From NCBI GenBank assembly GCA_050746125.1, contig JBOGKX010000142.1:22955-86954 (forward strand): 64,000 nt of DNA, written 5' to 3'. Positions 26,131 through 36,299 of this stretch are shown piece by piece. Within the stretch, counting starts at the first letter, position 1; each line of letters opens with the position of its first letter. Below the pieces are notes generated by a model, which worked only from the letters and a program-made list of their open reading frames with translations, searched no databases and was not told the origin of the DNA. The translations under genes were made by a program, and so were the position numbers. This DNA is from JAJPKR01 sp050746125 (GTDB lineage: Bacteria > Acidobacteriota > Terriglobia > Terriglobales > SCQP01).

Positions 26131-27777
26131 CTAAGGCCCGCCTTCGCCGCGCGGCGTCAGGATGCCGATGCGATCGAAGACCCGGCGCGCCAGCCGCCAG
26201 GACTCGTCGATTTGCTCGCTTAGGCCCAACAGGCGCGCGAAACCATATACCAGCAGCAGCCAGAGCACCGAGCTGACAACCATCAGCCCCAGTTCGCGCA
26301 AGCCGTGGTACGCGGGGCCTTCGAGTCGCCGCGAAAACTCGAAGACCACGTAGCCAGCCGCCGCCGCCACCACCGCTACGCGGGGCACCGAGCGCCAACG
26401 GCGCGCGGACGCGCCCAACCAGTTGCGGCGGTGCAAGAGGTAGGCCAGAACTAGCGCATTGGCGGTGATGCCGATGTCGCTGGCAAGCGCCAAGCCTGGC
26501 ACGCGCAAGCGATGCGAGAGCATTATGTAGATCGGAATCATCGCCGCCGTCACGATAGTTCCGGCCACCATCGGCGTGAGGGTGTCGCCGGCGGCATAGA
26601 AGGCCCGCGAGTAAAGCGCTTGCGAGGCCCAAAACGCCAGCGAGATCACGAAAATGACGAGATAGAGCGCGGTGTAGTGGGCGTTCAAGTCGTGAAACTT
26701 TCCCCGCTCGTACACCACGCGGGTGATGGGCAGCGCCAAGGCCGCAAACCAGCTCGTCGCCAGCAGGGCCCCGGTCACGGTCCGCACCACCGCCTTGTCC
26801 AGAGTCTCGCGTAGCTGGTCCCATTCGTTTTGCGCCACCAGCCAGGCGAAAAACGGCATGGTGGCCTGTCCCACCGCTTGACCCAGGACGGCGATCGGCA
26901 CCCGCATCAACTGTTTGGCGTAGGTCAGCTCGGTGATGGCGCCGACGAAACGGGCACCGAGCGGGCGAATGATCCAGTCATCGGCGCTGACCAGCGATAC
27001 TCCCGCCATCAGCGGCAGCGTGAGCTTGAGCCAATGGACAAAGTCGCCGTCGCGAAAGTTGAAGCAGGGTCGAAAGCGCAGTCCGTCGCCCCGCGCGCCG
27101 AGCAGCGGGAAAAGGAATGGGCCCAAGAACGCCCCCACCAGCGCGCCGATCGCCAGGCTCTCGATCCCCAGCCAATGGTTAAGGATGACGCCGCCGGCAA
27201 TGATGCTGGAGCTGTAGAACAGCGGCGCCAGGGCCGGCAGCCAGAACACGCCGCGCGCATAGAGCGTCGAGCAGATCAGCCCGCCAATGCCGAAGAACAA
27301 CTGCGCCGGCAGCAGGATGCGCGTCATGCGCGCGCACTCGACCAACTGAGCCGGTGTGAACGACGGCATGTAGAGCCGCAGCAACTGGGGAGTGAAAACC
27401 TCAGCCACGACTACGCCGACGCCCAGGCCGAGCGCCATGAACGTGGTAACGATCGAAAAGACCCGATACCCTTCTTCTTCTTTCCGGTCGGCGACGAACG
27501 GGCTGAAAATCGTGATGAAAGTGATCGACAACGCTCCGCCGGCCACCAGGTAATTCAGCCAGTCGGGGATGGTGAAGGCGACGTTATAGGCATCGGTGTG
27601 CGCGCTAGCGCCGAAGGCATAGGCAATATAGGCCTCGCGCAAGTAGCCGATGGCGCGAGAGGCAAAGACCGCCCCCATCATCAGCGCGGTTGCTCCGCCC
27701 AGGCGGCGCAGCTCCATTCCGCCCCGCGCGGGGCCATCGCCGGCGGGCGGCGTGACGGCCTCCGAAGCTTCGGACAT
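26131..27777 (-). CDS. murJ: Lipid II flippase MurJ (MviN)
   Basis: An integral inner-membrane protein of the MOP superfamily with about 14 hydrophobic segments spread through 548 residues. It flips lipid II for peptidoglycan synthesis. Typical features are the early ASRAIGYLREAYIAYAFG loop with conserved Arg, TDAYNVAFTIPDWLNYLVAGGALS, and the YSRAFYAAGDTLTPM segment in the C-terminal half. The ATG at 27777 leaves 62 bases to the divergent gatB. The alternative ATG at 27813 would leave only 26, too few for two promoters. Confidence 0.94.
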   Translation of the reverse strand: MSEASEAVTPPAGDGPARGGMELRRLGGATALMMGAVFASRAIGYLREAYIAYAFGASAHTDAYNVAFTIPDWLNYLVAGGALSITFITIFSPFVADRKEEEGYRVFSIVTTFMALGLGVGVVVAEVFTPQLLRLYMPSFTPAQLVECARMTRILLPAQLFFGIGGLICSTLYARGVFWLPALAPLFYSSSIIAGGVILNHWLGIESLAIGALVGAFLGPFLFPLLGARGDGLRFRPCFNFRDGDFVHWLKLTLPLMAGVSLVSADDWIIRPLGARFVGAITELTYAKQLMRVPIAVLGQAVGQATMPFFAWLVAQNEWDQLRETLDKAVVRTVTGALLATSWFAALALPITRVVYERGKFHDLNAHYTALYLVIFVISLAFWASQALYSRAFYAAGDTLTPMVAGTIVTAAMIPIYIMLSHRLRVPGLALASDIGITANALVLAYLLHRRNWLGASARRWRSVPRVAVVAAAAGYVVFEFSRRLEGPAYHGLRELGLMVVSSVLWLLLVYGFARLLGLSEQIDESWRLARRVFDRIGILTPRGEGGP

Positions 27778-27839
27778 GTCGTTCGATTCTAGCTTGGCCG
27801 CGAACGCCACCATGCCGCTAAACTAAAGAGCGGGCGCTC

Positions 27840-29339
<1,500 letters not shown>

Positions 29340-29353
29340 CCGGACGCGCCGCC

Positions 29354-29614
29354 ATGTTCGCACGCCGGCTGCAAGTCACCCTGGAATCCGAGCGCGGCTC
29401 CCGCCCCTGCCCGCTCAAGTACCTCGATAGTTTCGCGATGCGCAGCTTTACCGGAGAAACGCGCTTCGACGAGTTGCTGCCCGCCGGCGACGGCCTGCTG
29501 GAAGCAAGCCGCCGCGTTTCCCTGCCGGAGTTGCGCGACGCCCTGCAAGCCTGGCTGCGCCGCAAGTCGTACTTGCAACCCGATGAGCGGGTGAACGTCG
29601 CGGAACGCCGCTAG
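29354..29614 (+). CDS. Small protein of unknown function downstream of gatB
   Basis: This 86-residue frame starts 15 bases after the gatB stop and ends 10 bases before the Nudix gene. Third codon positions are GC-rich like the neighbours, which supports a real gene. The product is basic at the start, with charged helical stretches (SLPELRDALQAWLRRKSYLQ), and has no signal peptide or recognised motif. No strong ribosome binding site is visible, so coupling to gatB is likely if it is expressed. Confidence 0.55.
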   Translation: MFARRLQVTLESERGSRPCPLKYLDSFAMRSFTGETRFDELLPAGDGLLEASRRVSLPELRDALQAWLRRKSYLQPDERVNVAERR

Positions 29615-29623
29615 AGTTCTGGC

Positions 29624-30145
29624 ATGCCGAGCGAAACCGCGCCCCCCGCGACACTCCGCTACCGGCTGCAACAGCTGAGCTTCCTGGTGTGCTCGCAAAT
29701 TTTCGTTGCCGTGTACCGGCGCTTCCCGGTCTTCGGCCGCCTGCGCACTTCGCTGGCGGTAGTCTGGCGCCAGGGCCGGCTGCTGATGATCGAGCGCAGC
29801 GATCGCTTGGGCTGCGCGTTTCCCGGCGGCGTGAGCATGCCATGGGAAAGCGACGAAGTTTCGATGCGGCGCGAGCTGCGCGAGGAAACCGGTCTCGAGA
29901 GTCGAGCCGATCGCCTGCTTTTCCGCTACCACGACGATAGCCGGATCCCCGTCGCCATCAGCGTGTACTGGGTGGAGGCGCGCGGGGAGCCGCGCTCTTC
30001 CTGGGAAGGCGTCGCCCTCTGGCTCGCGCCTGCCGAGGCCGAGGCGCGCATTTTCCCGTTGCACGCCGTGGCGCTGGCGCGAGTGCAAGGTGAAGGCCTT
30101 CTGCAGATTTCCCGTGACCTGGGCAACCACTCCGGCGTAAATTAG
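29624..30145 (+). CDS. Nudix hydrolase
   Basis: The 173-residue protein has a complete Nudix box, G-x5-E-x7-RELREETGL, at about residues 68-90 (starting GGVSMPWE). This site coordinates the divalent metal for cleavage of nucleoside-diphosphate-linked compounds. A hydrophobic segment before it (LSFLVCSQIFVAVYRRF) may help in membrane or partner contact. The substrate cannot be predicted. It is the last of three closely spaced genes beginning with gatB. Confidence 0.87.
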   Translation: MPSETAPPATLRYRLQQLSFLVCSQIFVAVYRRFPVFGRLRTSLAVVWRQGRLLMIERSDRLGCAFPGGVSMPWESDEVSMRRELREETGLESRADRLLFRYHDDSRIPVAISVYWVEARGEPRSSWEGVALWLAPAEAEARIFPLHAVALARVQGEGLLQISRDLGNHSGVN

Positions 30146-30259
30146 AGAAAAGGCCCCAGCCATCGAAGTTGGCGCAAGCGCCCATCTCATCCACCGTGTC
30201 GGGCGCGGGAGCGGGCGCCGATAGGCGGGGATATTCGGGGAGCGGCGGGATCGTCTTCA

Positions 30260-30811
30260 GTGTTTCTTCGTTTATTGCGCAAAAATGCTCTCGTTGCCTT
30301 GATCTGCGGTTTGGCGGTTGAGGCGTGGATCGCCCTGCCCGGCGAGGCTCTGATCGCCACTGCGGCCGCCCAATGGCTGTCGCGGTCCGCCAACGATCTC
30401 TGGGCTTGGTTGGAATTAGCGGCGGCAGCCGTGGGGGGCATGCTCGTGAACGACCTCGCCCTTTACTCGCTTAGCCGGGTGGCGCGCGGCGTGGCCTCGC
30501 AGTTCATTCATTTGCCGCACGCGCATTTTCATCTCAGCGGCCTGGATCTTGTCGCAGCCAAGTTCATACCGCCCTTGCGCAGCGCCGCATTCGTGCTTTA
30601 TGGCTTCCAGGGCGCCCACCTCCAGCACTTGCTCGTGGTGTCGCTGGGATCCAGTCTGCTATGGGTGTGCGGCTATGCCCTGCTAGGCAGAACCTATCGG
30701 GGACGCATTCTGGGCTTGCTCCACCGCCTGGAGCAGCGCAACCGCTGGGTCATCGCCGCCGAGATCGCCATGACCATTGCCGGCCTGGCGCTGATCGTCT
30801 ATCCCCTATAG
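30260..30811 (+). CDS. Small DedA-like (SNARE-associated) membrane protein
   Basis: The 183-residue protein is mostly hydrophobic, with about four or five membrane segments. The signature AAKFIPPLRSAAFVLYG matches the conserved F-[IV]-P-x-[LV]-R loop of DedA proteins, which act as undecaprenyl-phosphate or phospholipid flippases. The N-terminal re-entrant region is divergent from well-studied members. It starts with a GTG at 30260. It stands 114 bases after the Nudix gene and 52 before the carboxylase gene. Confidence 0.68.
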   Translation: MFLRLLRKNALVALICGLAVEAWIALPGEALIATAAAQWLSRSANDLWAWLELAAAAVGGMLVNDLALYSLSRVARGVASQFIHLPHAHFHLSGLDLVAAKFIPPLRSAAFVLYGFQGAHLQHLLVVSLGSSLLWVCGYALLGRTYRGRILGLLHRLEQRNRWVIAAEIAMTIAGLALIVYPL

Positions 30812-30863
30812 CCGCTCGCGCCGGCGGTGGCAGAGCAGGCTTTGTACCTGATCTAATAGTCGG

Positions 30864-32414
30864 ATGTCCCTCGAAAAGCGGCGGGAGGAGTTGCGCCGCC
30901 GGCAGGCGGCGGCGGAAGCCGGCGGCGGTGCGCAGCGCAGCGCGCGCCAGCACGAACAAGGCAAGCTGTCGGCGCGGGAGCGCATGGTGCTGCTCCTCGA
31001 CGAGGGCAGCTTCGAGGAAACCGATCAACTCGTCACCCATCGCGGCACCGACTTCGGCCTCGCCGAACAGCGAATCCCCGGCGACGGCCTAGTGACCGGC
31101 CAGGGCCGCATCGACGGCCGGCTGGTCTTTGTTTTCGCGCAAGACTTCACCGTCCTGGGCGGCTCGCTCTCGGAGACGAACGCCTACAAAATCTGCAAGA
31201 TCATGGACGCGGCGTTGCGCGTCGGCGCACCCATCATCGGCCTGAACGACAGCGGGGGGGCGCGCATTCAAGAAGGCGTGCTCTCTCTCGCCGGCTACGC
31301 CGAGATCTTTCTCCGCAACACCCTGGCCAGCGGCGTGGTGCCGCAGATCTCGGCGGTGATGGGGCCCTGTGCCGGCGGCGCGGTGTATTCGCCCGCCATC
31401 ACCGACTTCATCTTCATGGTTGAGGGCACTTCCCATATGTTCGTGACCGGGCCGGACGTGATCAAGACCGTCACCCACGAGGAAGTGAGCAAAGAGGAGT
31501 TGGGCGGCGCCCACACTCACAACCAGATCAGCGGCGTCGCCCACTTTCTCACCCACAGCGACGCGGATTGCCTGCGCGCCATCCGCGAGTTGCTGTCATT
31601 CTTGCCCGGCAACAACCTCGACGAGCCGCCACTCCGCCCCACCGCCGATCCTGCCGACCGCGCCGACCCGGCCCTGGACTCCATCATCCCCGAAGAATCG
31701 AACCGCCCCTACGACATGCGCGACATCCTTCATGCGGTGGTGGACGACGGCTATTTCTTCGAAGTGCACGAGTATTTCGCGCCCAATCTGGTGGTGGGCT
31801 TCGCCCGCCTGGAGGGCGCCACGGTGGGGCTGGTGGCGAATCAGCCGGCCCACCTGGCGGGGGTGCTCGACATCAACGCCAGCGTCAAGGGCGCCCGCTT
31901 CGTCCGCTTCTGCGACGCCTTCAACATCCCGCTCGTCACCTTCGAGGACGTGCCTGGCTTTCTCCCCGGCGCCCAGCAGGAATTCGGCGGCATCATCCGC
32001 CATGGCGCCAAGCTGCTCTACGCCTTCGCCGAGGCCACCGTGCCCAAGATCACGGTGGTCACGCGCAAGGCCTACGGCGGCGCCTACTGCGTGATGTCTT
32101 CCAAGCACATCCGCACCGACGTCAACTACGCCTGGCCGACGGCGGAGCTGGCGGTCATGGGACCGGAAGGAGCGGTCAACATTGTTTATCGCCGCGAGTT
32201 GGAGCGCGCCGCCGATCCCGAAGCGCTGCGCCAAGCCAAGGTCGAGGAGTTTCGCGATCGCGTCGCGAATCCCTTCCTGGCGCTCGAGCGCGGATATCTG
32301 GACGCCGTGATCCAGCCTTCCGAAACGCGCCGCCGGCTCATCGGTTCGCTGCGCATGCTGCGCAACAAGCGCGCCACGAATCCGCCGAAGAAGCACGGCA
32401 ACATCCCGCTTTAG
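30864..32414 (+). CDS. pccB: Acyl-CoA carboxylase carboxyltransferase (beta) subunit, propionyl-CoA type
   Basis: The 516-residue protein has the two crotonase-like halves of biotin-dependent carboxyltransferases. Motifs include GKLSARERMVLLLDEGSFEE at the start, NDSGGARIQEGV (acyl-CoA binding) and GPCAGGAVYSPAI. In the second half are DVPGFLPGAQQEFGGIIRHGAKLLYA and KAYGGAYCVMSSK. It transfers carboxyl from biotin to propionyl-CoA or a related acyl-CoA; methylmalonyl-CoA decarboxylase is an alternative reading. The biotin carboxylase/carrier subunit is not in this window. It converges on recR with 30 bases between. Confidence 0.93.
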   Translation: MSLEKRREELRRRQAAAEAGGGAQRSARQHEQGKLSARERMVLLLDEGSFEETDQLVTHRGTDFGLAEQRIPGDGLVTGQGRIDGRLVFVFAQDFTVLGGSLSETNAYKICKIMDAALRVGAPIIGLNDSGGARIQEGVLSLAGYAEIFLRNTLASGVVPQISAVMGPCAGGAVYSPAITDFIFMVEGTSHMFVTGPDVIKTVTHEEVSKEELGGAHTHNQISGVAHFLTHSDADCLRAIRELLSFLPGNNLDEPPLRPTADPADRADPALDSIIPEESNRPYDMRDILHAVVDDGYFFEVHEYFAPNLVVGFARLEGATVGLVANQPAHLAGVLDINASVKGARFVRFCDAFNIPLVTFEDVPGFLPGAQQEFGGIIRHGAKLLYAFAEATVPKITVVTRKAYGGAYCVMSSKHIRTDVNYAWPTAELAVMGPEGAVNIVYRRELERAADPEALRQAKVEEFRDRVANPFLALERGYLDAVIQPSETRRRLIGSLRMLRNKRATNPPKKHGNIPL

Positions 32415-32444
32415 CTGTCGGCGCGGAGAACGAAGCGCGTGCGG

Positions 32445-33062
32445 CTACAGGGGACGGCGCCCTTCGAGCGCCTTCAGCATGGTCACTTCGTCGGCATAGT
32501 CGATCTCGCTGCCCACCGGAATGCCCATGCCGATGCGACTGGCGCGCACGCCGAGAGGCTTGAGCAGGCGGGCCAGATAAACGGCCGTCGCTTCGCCCTC
32601 GGCGTCCGGATCGGTGGCAATGATGATTTCTTCAACCGTCGGACGGCCGTCCTCGTGGGTGGCGCGCAGCCGCTCGATCAGGGACTTGATGCGGATCTGA
32701 TCCGGTCCGATGCCCTGCAGGGGCGAAAGCGAGCCGTGCAGCACGTGGTAGAGCCCGTCGAACTGCCGAGTCTTCTCGATGGCTAGAATGTCGTGCGGCT
32801 GCTCGACGACGCAGATCTGCGTCGTATTGCGATGCGGGCTGGAACAGAAACGGCAAGGATCGACGTCGGTGGCGTTATTGCAAATGCCGCACAGCCGCAG
32901 CGAGTCCTTCACCCCAAGCACGGCATCGGCCAGCAGCTGCGCCCGCTCGCGATCGCCGCGCATGAGGTGAAAGGCGATGCGCTGCGCGGATTTCTGCCCG
33001 ATGCCGGGCAGTCGCTTGAGTTCGTCGATGAGGCGCCCAAGCGGCGCGGCCAAATCGTTCAT
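32445..33062 (-). CDS. recR: Recombination mediator protein RecR
   Basis: RecR works with RecO (and RecF) to load RecA at gaps. The 205-residue protein shows the N-terminal helix-hairpin-helix (LKRLPGIGQKSAQRIAFHL) and the four-Cys zinc finger CGICNNATDVDPCRFC. A Toprim domain follows, with VVEQPHDILAIEKT and the LSPLQGIGPDQI loop. It is the last gene of the SRP RNA-dnaX-ybaB-recR cluster, four bases after ybaB. Confidence 0.97.
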   Translation of the reverse strand: MNDLAAPLGRLIDELKRLPGIGQKSAQRIAFHLMRGDRERAQLLADAVLGVKDSLRLCGICNNATDVDPCRFCSSPHRNTTQICVVEQPHDILAIEKTRQFDGLYHVLHGSLSPLQGIGPDQIRIKSLIERLRATHEDGRPTVEEIIIATDPDAEGEATAVYLARLLKPLGVRASRIGMGIPVGSEIDYADEVTMLKALEGRRPL

Positions 33063-33066
33063 GGAG

Positions 33067-33378
33067 CTACCACAGACCTCCCAGCGGCAGGCCGGTGAGG
33101 TGGCCCAACTCGCCCTTCAACCGTTCCTCCACTTGCCGACCGGCTTCGTTGACGGCGGCGCGAATCAGGTCGGGCAGCATGTCGGGATCATTGCGCACCA
33201 CTTCGGGATCGAAGCGAACCTCCAAGACCTGCTTCTCGCCATTCATGCGCACCGTGACCATGCCGCCGCCGGCGGAGCTTTCGACGACGATACCGGCCAT
33301 CTTTTGCCGCAGCGCTTCGTATTGCTGCCGAGCTTGGCCCAGCATCTCTTGGAATTGGCCCAGATTGAAGCCGCTCAT
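33067..33378 (-). CDS. ybaB: YbaB/EbfC family nucleoid-associated protein
   Basis: The 103-residue DNA-binding protein forms a tweezer-like dimer. It has the usual order: an N-terminal amphipathic helix (QFQEMLGQARQQYEALRQKM), then strands with GGGMVTVRMNGEKQVLEVRFDPE, and a C-terminal helix (PDLIRAAVNEAGRQVEERL). The ATG at 33378 lies 10 bases after the dnaX stop. The reading frame continues open upstream inside dnaX, but that part is not YbaB. Confidence 0.95.
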   Translation of the reverse strand: MSGFNLGQFQEMLGQARQQYEALRQKMAGIVVESSAGGGMVTVRMNGEKQVLEVRFDPEVVRNDPDMLPDLIRAAVNEAGRQVEERLKGELGHLTGLPLGGLW

Positions 33379-33388
33379 CGCCTTGGTC

Positions 33389-35062
33389 TCATTTCTCGCC
33401 GCCAGCACCGCTGATGTCCACGGTACGGAGCACGTGCCCCGGCAGGCGCTCGCGCAGTTCGCGCAGCGCCGGATGCCGCGCGGCGCGTTCCGCCGCGGGA
33501 GTAGCCGGCGGCAGGGGAGCCGCGAAATCAGACCCGGCCTCTTCGTCAGCGTGGATGAATATCTCCGGCGCGAACCCCAGGGTAGCCCGGCAAACTTCGC
33601 GCAATCCTTTAATGATCTCCTCCTGCCCGGCCAAGCGCGCCAGCGGCGCCGCTTCGCCGGCATAGGCTAACTCCAGTCTAGGACCGTTCCATTGCCAACT
33701 CGCCGGCCGCAGCAAACTGAGCCACGAGGTCTTCTTGAGCTCTTCCAGGCGGTGCAAGATTTTCGCGGCATCGTCGCCGCGGGCGGAAACGCCGTTCGGC
33801 GCCGGCGCGAGGGCGGCAGCGGGGGCCGCGGCGCTAGCCGCCGGCGCGCTTAGCGGCGCCGCGGCTACGGGCCGTGGCTCAGGCGCGGGGAGGGTTTTTT
33901 TTTGCGGCCCTGCGGCGCCCGCGTTTTCTCCCTCGCCCAAGCTGGCCAGCACTTCTTCGATCCCGGCCAGCCGCCGCGCGTGCACCAGCTTCATCACGCC
34001 CAATTCCAAATGCAGGCGCGGTTCCTGCGCGAAGCGCAGGTCGGAGGCGGTGCGCAGCAAAATCTGCAAGAAGCGCGTCAGGTCCTCCTCGCTGAAGCGC
34101 TCCGCCGCGGCCGCCGTGGCTTGCCGTTCGCGGTCGCTCAGCGCGAGCAAGTCGCTCTCCGCGCCCGCCACGCGGCACATCAGCATATTGCGGATGAAAA
34201 GCACCGTCTGCTGACAGATCTGCGGCGGGCTGGCGCCGGCTGACAGAAACTGGTCCAAGCACTCTAGGGCGGCGTGGCTCTCGCCGGCGGCCACGGCGGC
34301 CAACAGCCCGGCCAGCGCCTCGGTTGAAACCCGGCCCAGCAGCGCTCGTACCGTTTCCTCGCGTAATTCGCCGGCGCCATAGGCCAGCGCCTGGTCGAGC
34401 AGCGACAGCGCGTCGCGCAAGGAGCCTTCGCCGGCAGAGGCGATCTGTCCCAAAGCTTCCGGATCGGCGGCAATGCCCTCGGCGGCGCAGATTTGCCCTA
34501 GCCGGGCCACGATTTCCGGGTACGGCACGGCACGGAAGGAGAAGTGCTGGCAGCGAGAGCGAATGGTCGCCGGCAGCGCCTCCGGTTCAGTGGTGGCAAG
34601 CACGAAAATGGCCCAGTCCGGCGGCTCCTCGAGCGTTTTCAGCAAGGCGTTGAAGGCGTCGTCGGTGAGCTGATGCGCCTCGTCGAGGATGTAGAACTTG
34701 TAGCGGTCGCGCGCCGGACGGTACCGAACGCTCTCGCGCAGGGCGCGAATTTCGTCAATGCCGCGATTCGAGGCGGCGTCGATTTCGATCACGTCCACCG
34801 CGTTGCCGTCGCGGATCTCGCGGCAGCTCTCGCATTCCCCGCAAGGCGAGACGGTGGGGCCGGGCGCGCGGCGGCAGTTCATCGCCTTGGCGAGAATGCG
34901 CGCCACGGTGGTCTTGCCGATGCCGCGGTGGCCGGAAAAGATGAAGCCATGCCCCACCCGGCCAGCCGCCAGGGCGTTGTGAAGCGTTCGCACCACCGCT
35001 GCCTGGCCGATCACCTCCTCGAAGGTTTGCGGCCGATAGCGGCGCGCCAGCACCTTTTCCAT
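33389..35062 (-). CDS. dnaX: DNA polymerase III subunit gamma/tau
   Basis: The clamp-loader ATPase; the full-length tau product is 557 residues. The ATG at 35062 begins the conserved LARRYRPQTFEEVIGQ. Walker A is GHRGIGKTT. A zinc module with SPCGECESC follows, then DEAHQL (Walker B) and the sensor-1 region FVLATTEPEALPATIRSRCQ. An Ala/Pro-rich linker begins at residue 385 or so and leads to the tau-specific C-terminal domain. A tract of nine A residues (codons 387-390) at the start of this linker probably produces a shorter gamma protein of about 394 residues. ybaB and recR follow immediately. Confidence 0.96.
   Translation of the reverse strand: MEKVLARRYRPQTFEEVIGQAAVVRTLHNALAAGRVGHGFIFSGHRGIGKTTVARILAKAMNCRRAPGPTVSPCGECESCREIRDGNAVDVIEIDAASNRGIDEIRALRESVRYRPARDRYKFYILDEAHQLTDDAFNALLKTLEEPPDWAIFVLATTEPEALPATIRSRCQHFSFRAVPYPEIVARLGQICAAEGIAADPEALGQIASAGEGSLRDALSLLDQALAYGAGELREETVRALLGRVSTEALAGLLAAVAAGESHAALECLDQFLSAGASPPQICQQTVLFIRNMLMCRVAGAESDLLALSDRERQATAAAAERFSEEDLTRFLQILLRTASDLRFAQEPRLHLELGVMKLVHARRLAGIEEVLASLGEGENAGAAGPQKKTLPAPEPRPVAAAPLSAPAASAAAPAAALAPAPNGVSARGDDAAKILHRLEELKKTSWLSLLRPASWQWNGPRLELAYAGEAAPLARLAGQEEIIKGLREVCRATLGFAPEIFIHADEEAGSDFAAPLPPATPAAERAARHPALRELRERLPGHVLRTVDISGAGGEK
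33895..33903 (-). promoter_or_regulatory. A9 slippage tract inside dnaX (probable gamma-producing site)
   Basis: On the coding strand the gene reads CAA AAA AAA ACC, giving nine consecutive A residues exactly where the ATPase core passes into the Ala/Pro linker. One extra A, or a -1 ribosomal shift, leads to a TGA at 33879-33881 after five codons. Loss of one A leads to a TAG at 33865-33867. Either event would give a gamma-like product of about 394-398 residues. Thermus dnaX is known to use transcriptional slippage at an A9 run and E. coli a ribosomal -1 shift at A6G. Confidence 0.7.
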
Positions 35063-35130
35063 CGGCTTCTCGCTCGCGAAGGCGGCCCGGCGCGCTGCCC
35101 GTGGCCGAGAATCACCGCCTAAGAAATTGC

Positions 35131-35240
35131 GATCAGACTTCGGGAGCTTCGCTGCACAGTTCCATTGCCGGTTGCCGTTGCTTCCTTCCGGACCTGGCGG
35201 GGTTCGCCGGCGGAGCTTGCGCGAGACCCGAAGCCTGACC
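35131..35240 (-). ncRNA. ffs: Signal recognition particle RNA (bacterial small / 4.5S type)
   Basis: The minus strand contains the universal SRP core GCCAGGTCCGGAAGGAAGCA, the Ffh-binding domain IV loop. The ends pair perfectly with two G-U wobbles over 14 bases (35227-35240 with 35131-35144), as expected for the long hairpin of this roughly 110-base RNA. It lies 68 bases before dnaX, the usual gene order, and is divergent from fabH. The exact 5' and 3' ends are taken from the limits of the pairing. Confidence 0.92.
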
Positions 35241-35297
35241 AATTCCATCCTAGCATTCGGCGCCGCGACTGCCGCTGTTAGGATAGACATTCACGCC

Positions 35298-36299
35298 ATG
35301 GCCGCCTTTCCGCGAGCGAAAATCACCGCCCTGGGCACCTACGTGCCGCCGCGCGTCCTCTCCAATGCCGACTTGGAAAAGATGGTCGAGACCAACGACG
35401 AGTGGATCGTGACTCGCACCGGCATCTCCGAGCGGCACTTGGTCGCGGCGGGCGAGGCGACCAGCGACATGGCGCTGGAGGCGGCCCGCCGCTGCTTGGC
35501 CGAGCGCGGGCTGGGACCGCAGGAGGTGGAGGCCATCTTGGTGGCGACGGTCACGCCGGACATGCTGTTTCCCTCCACCGCCTGCTTGGTGCAAGACAAA
35601 CTGGGCGCCTCGCAGTGCTGGGGCTTCGACGTGCTGGCGGCGTGCAGCGGCTTTATCTATGCCCTCTCCACCGGGGCGCAGTTCATCGCCTCCGGCAAGC
35701 ACCGGCGCGTGCTGGTGATCGGCGCCGACACCATGTCGAGCATCATCAACTACCGCGATCGCGCCACCTGCGTGCTGTTCGGCGACGGCGCCGGGGCGGT
35801 GCTGCTCGAGCCCGCCGCCGCCGGCGAGCCCGCCGGGCTTTTGGATTTCCTCAATCAAATCGAGGGCTTCGGTGGCGACGCGCTTTACATGCCGGCCGGC
35901 GGCAGCCGCCATCCCGCCAGCCAAGAAACCGTCGCCCGCGACATGCACTACGTGCACCAGGAAGGCGGCGCGGTTTTCAAATACGCGGTGCGCAAGATGT
36001 ACGAGATTTGCGCCAGCATTCTCGCCCGCAATGGCTTCACCGCCGCCGACGTGGATTGCTTCCTGCCGCACCAAGCGAACAAGCGCATCATCGACGCCAC
36101 CCGCGAGCGGCTGGGCCTCGATCCCGCCAAGGTGCTCATCAACATCGGCCGCTACGGCAACACCACGGCCGGCACCATTCCCCTGGCGATGCAAGACGCG
36201 CGCGCCAGCGGCCTGCTCAAGCCGGGCGCTTTGGTGCTGCTCGCCGCCGTGGGGGCCGGCTACACCGCCGGCGCCGCGCTGTTGCGTTGGGACGGCTAG
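35298..36299 (+). CDS. fabH: Beta-ketoacyl-[ACP] synthase III
   Basis: Starts fatty-acid synthesis by condensing an acyl-CoA with malonyl-ACP. The 333-residue thiolase-fold enzyme has the Cys-His-Asn triad: C116 in LAACSGF, H258 in LPHQANKRI and N288 in GRYGNTTAG. The ATG at 35298 precedes the conserved KITALGTYVPPRVLSN by a few residues. It is alone on its strand. Its TAG stop interlocks with the stop of the convergent glycogen synthase gene in a shared CTAG. Confidence 0.96.
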   Translation: MAAFPRAKITALGTYVPPRVLSNADLEKMVETNDEWIVTRTGISERHLVAAGEATSDMALEAARRCLAERGLGPQEVEAILVATVTPDMLFPSTACLVQDKLGASQCWGFDVLAACSGFIYALSTGAQFIASGKHRRVLVIGADTMSSIINYRDRATCVLFGDGAGAVLLEPAAAGEPAGLLDFLNQIEGFGGDALYMPAGGSRHPASQETVARDMHYVHQEGGAVFKYAVRKMYEICASILARNGFTAADVDCFLPHQANKRIIDATRERLGLDPAKVLINIGRYGNTTAGTIPLAMQDARASGLLKPGALVLLAAVGAGYTAGAALLRWDG

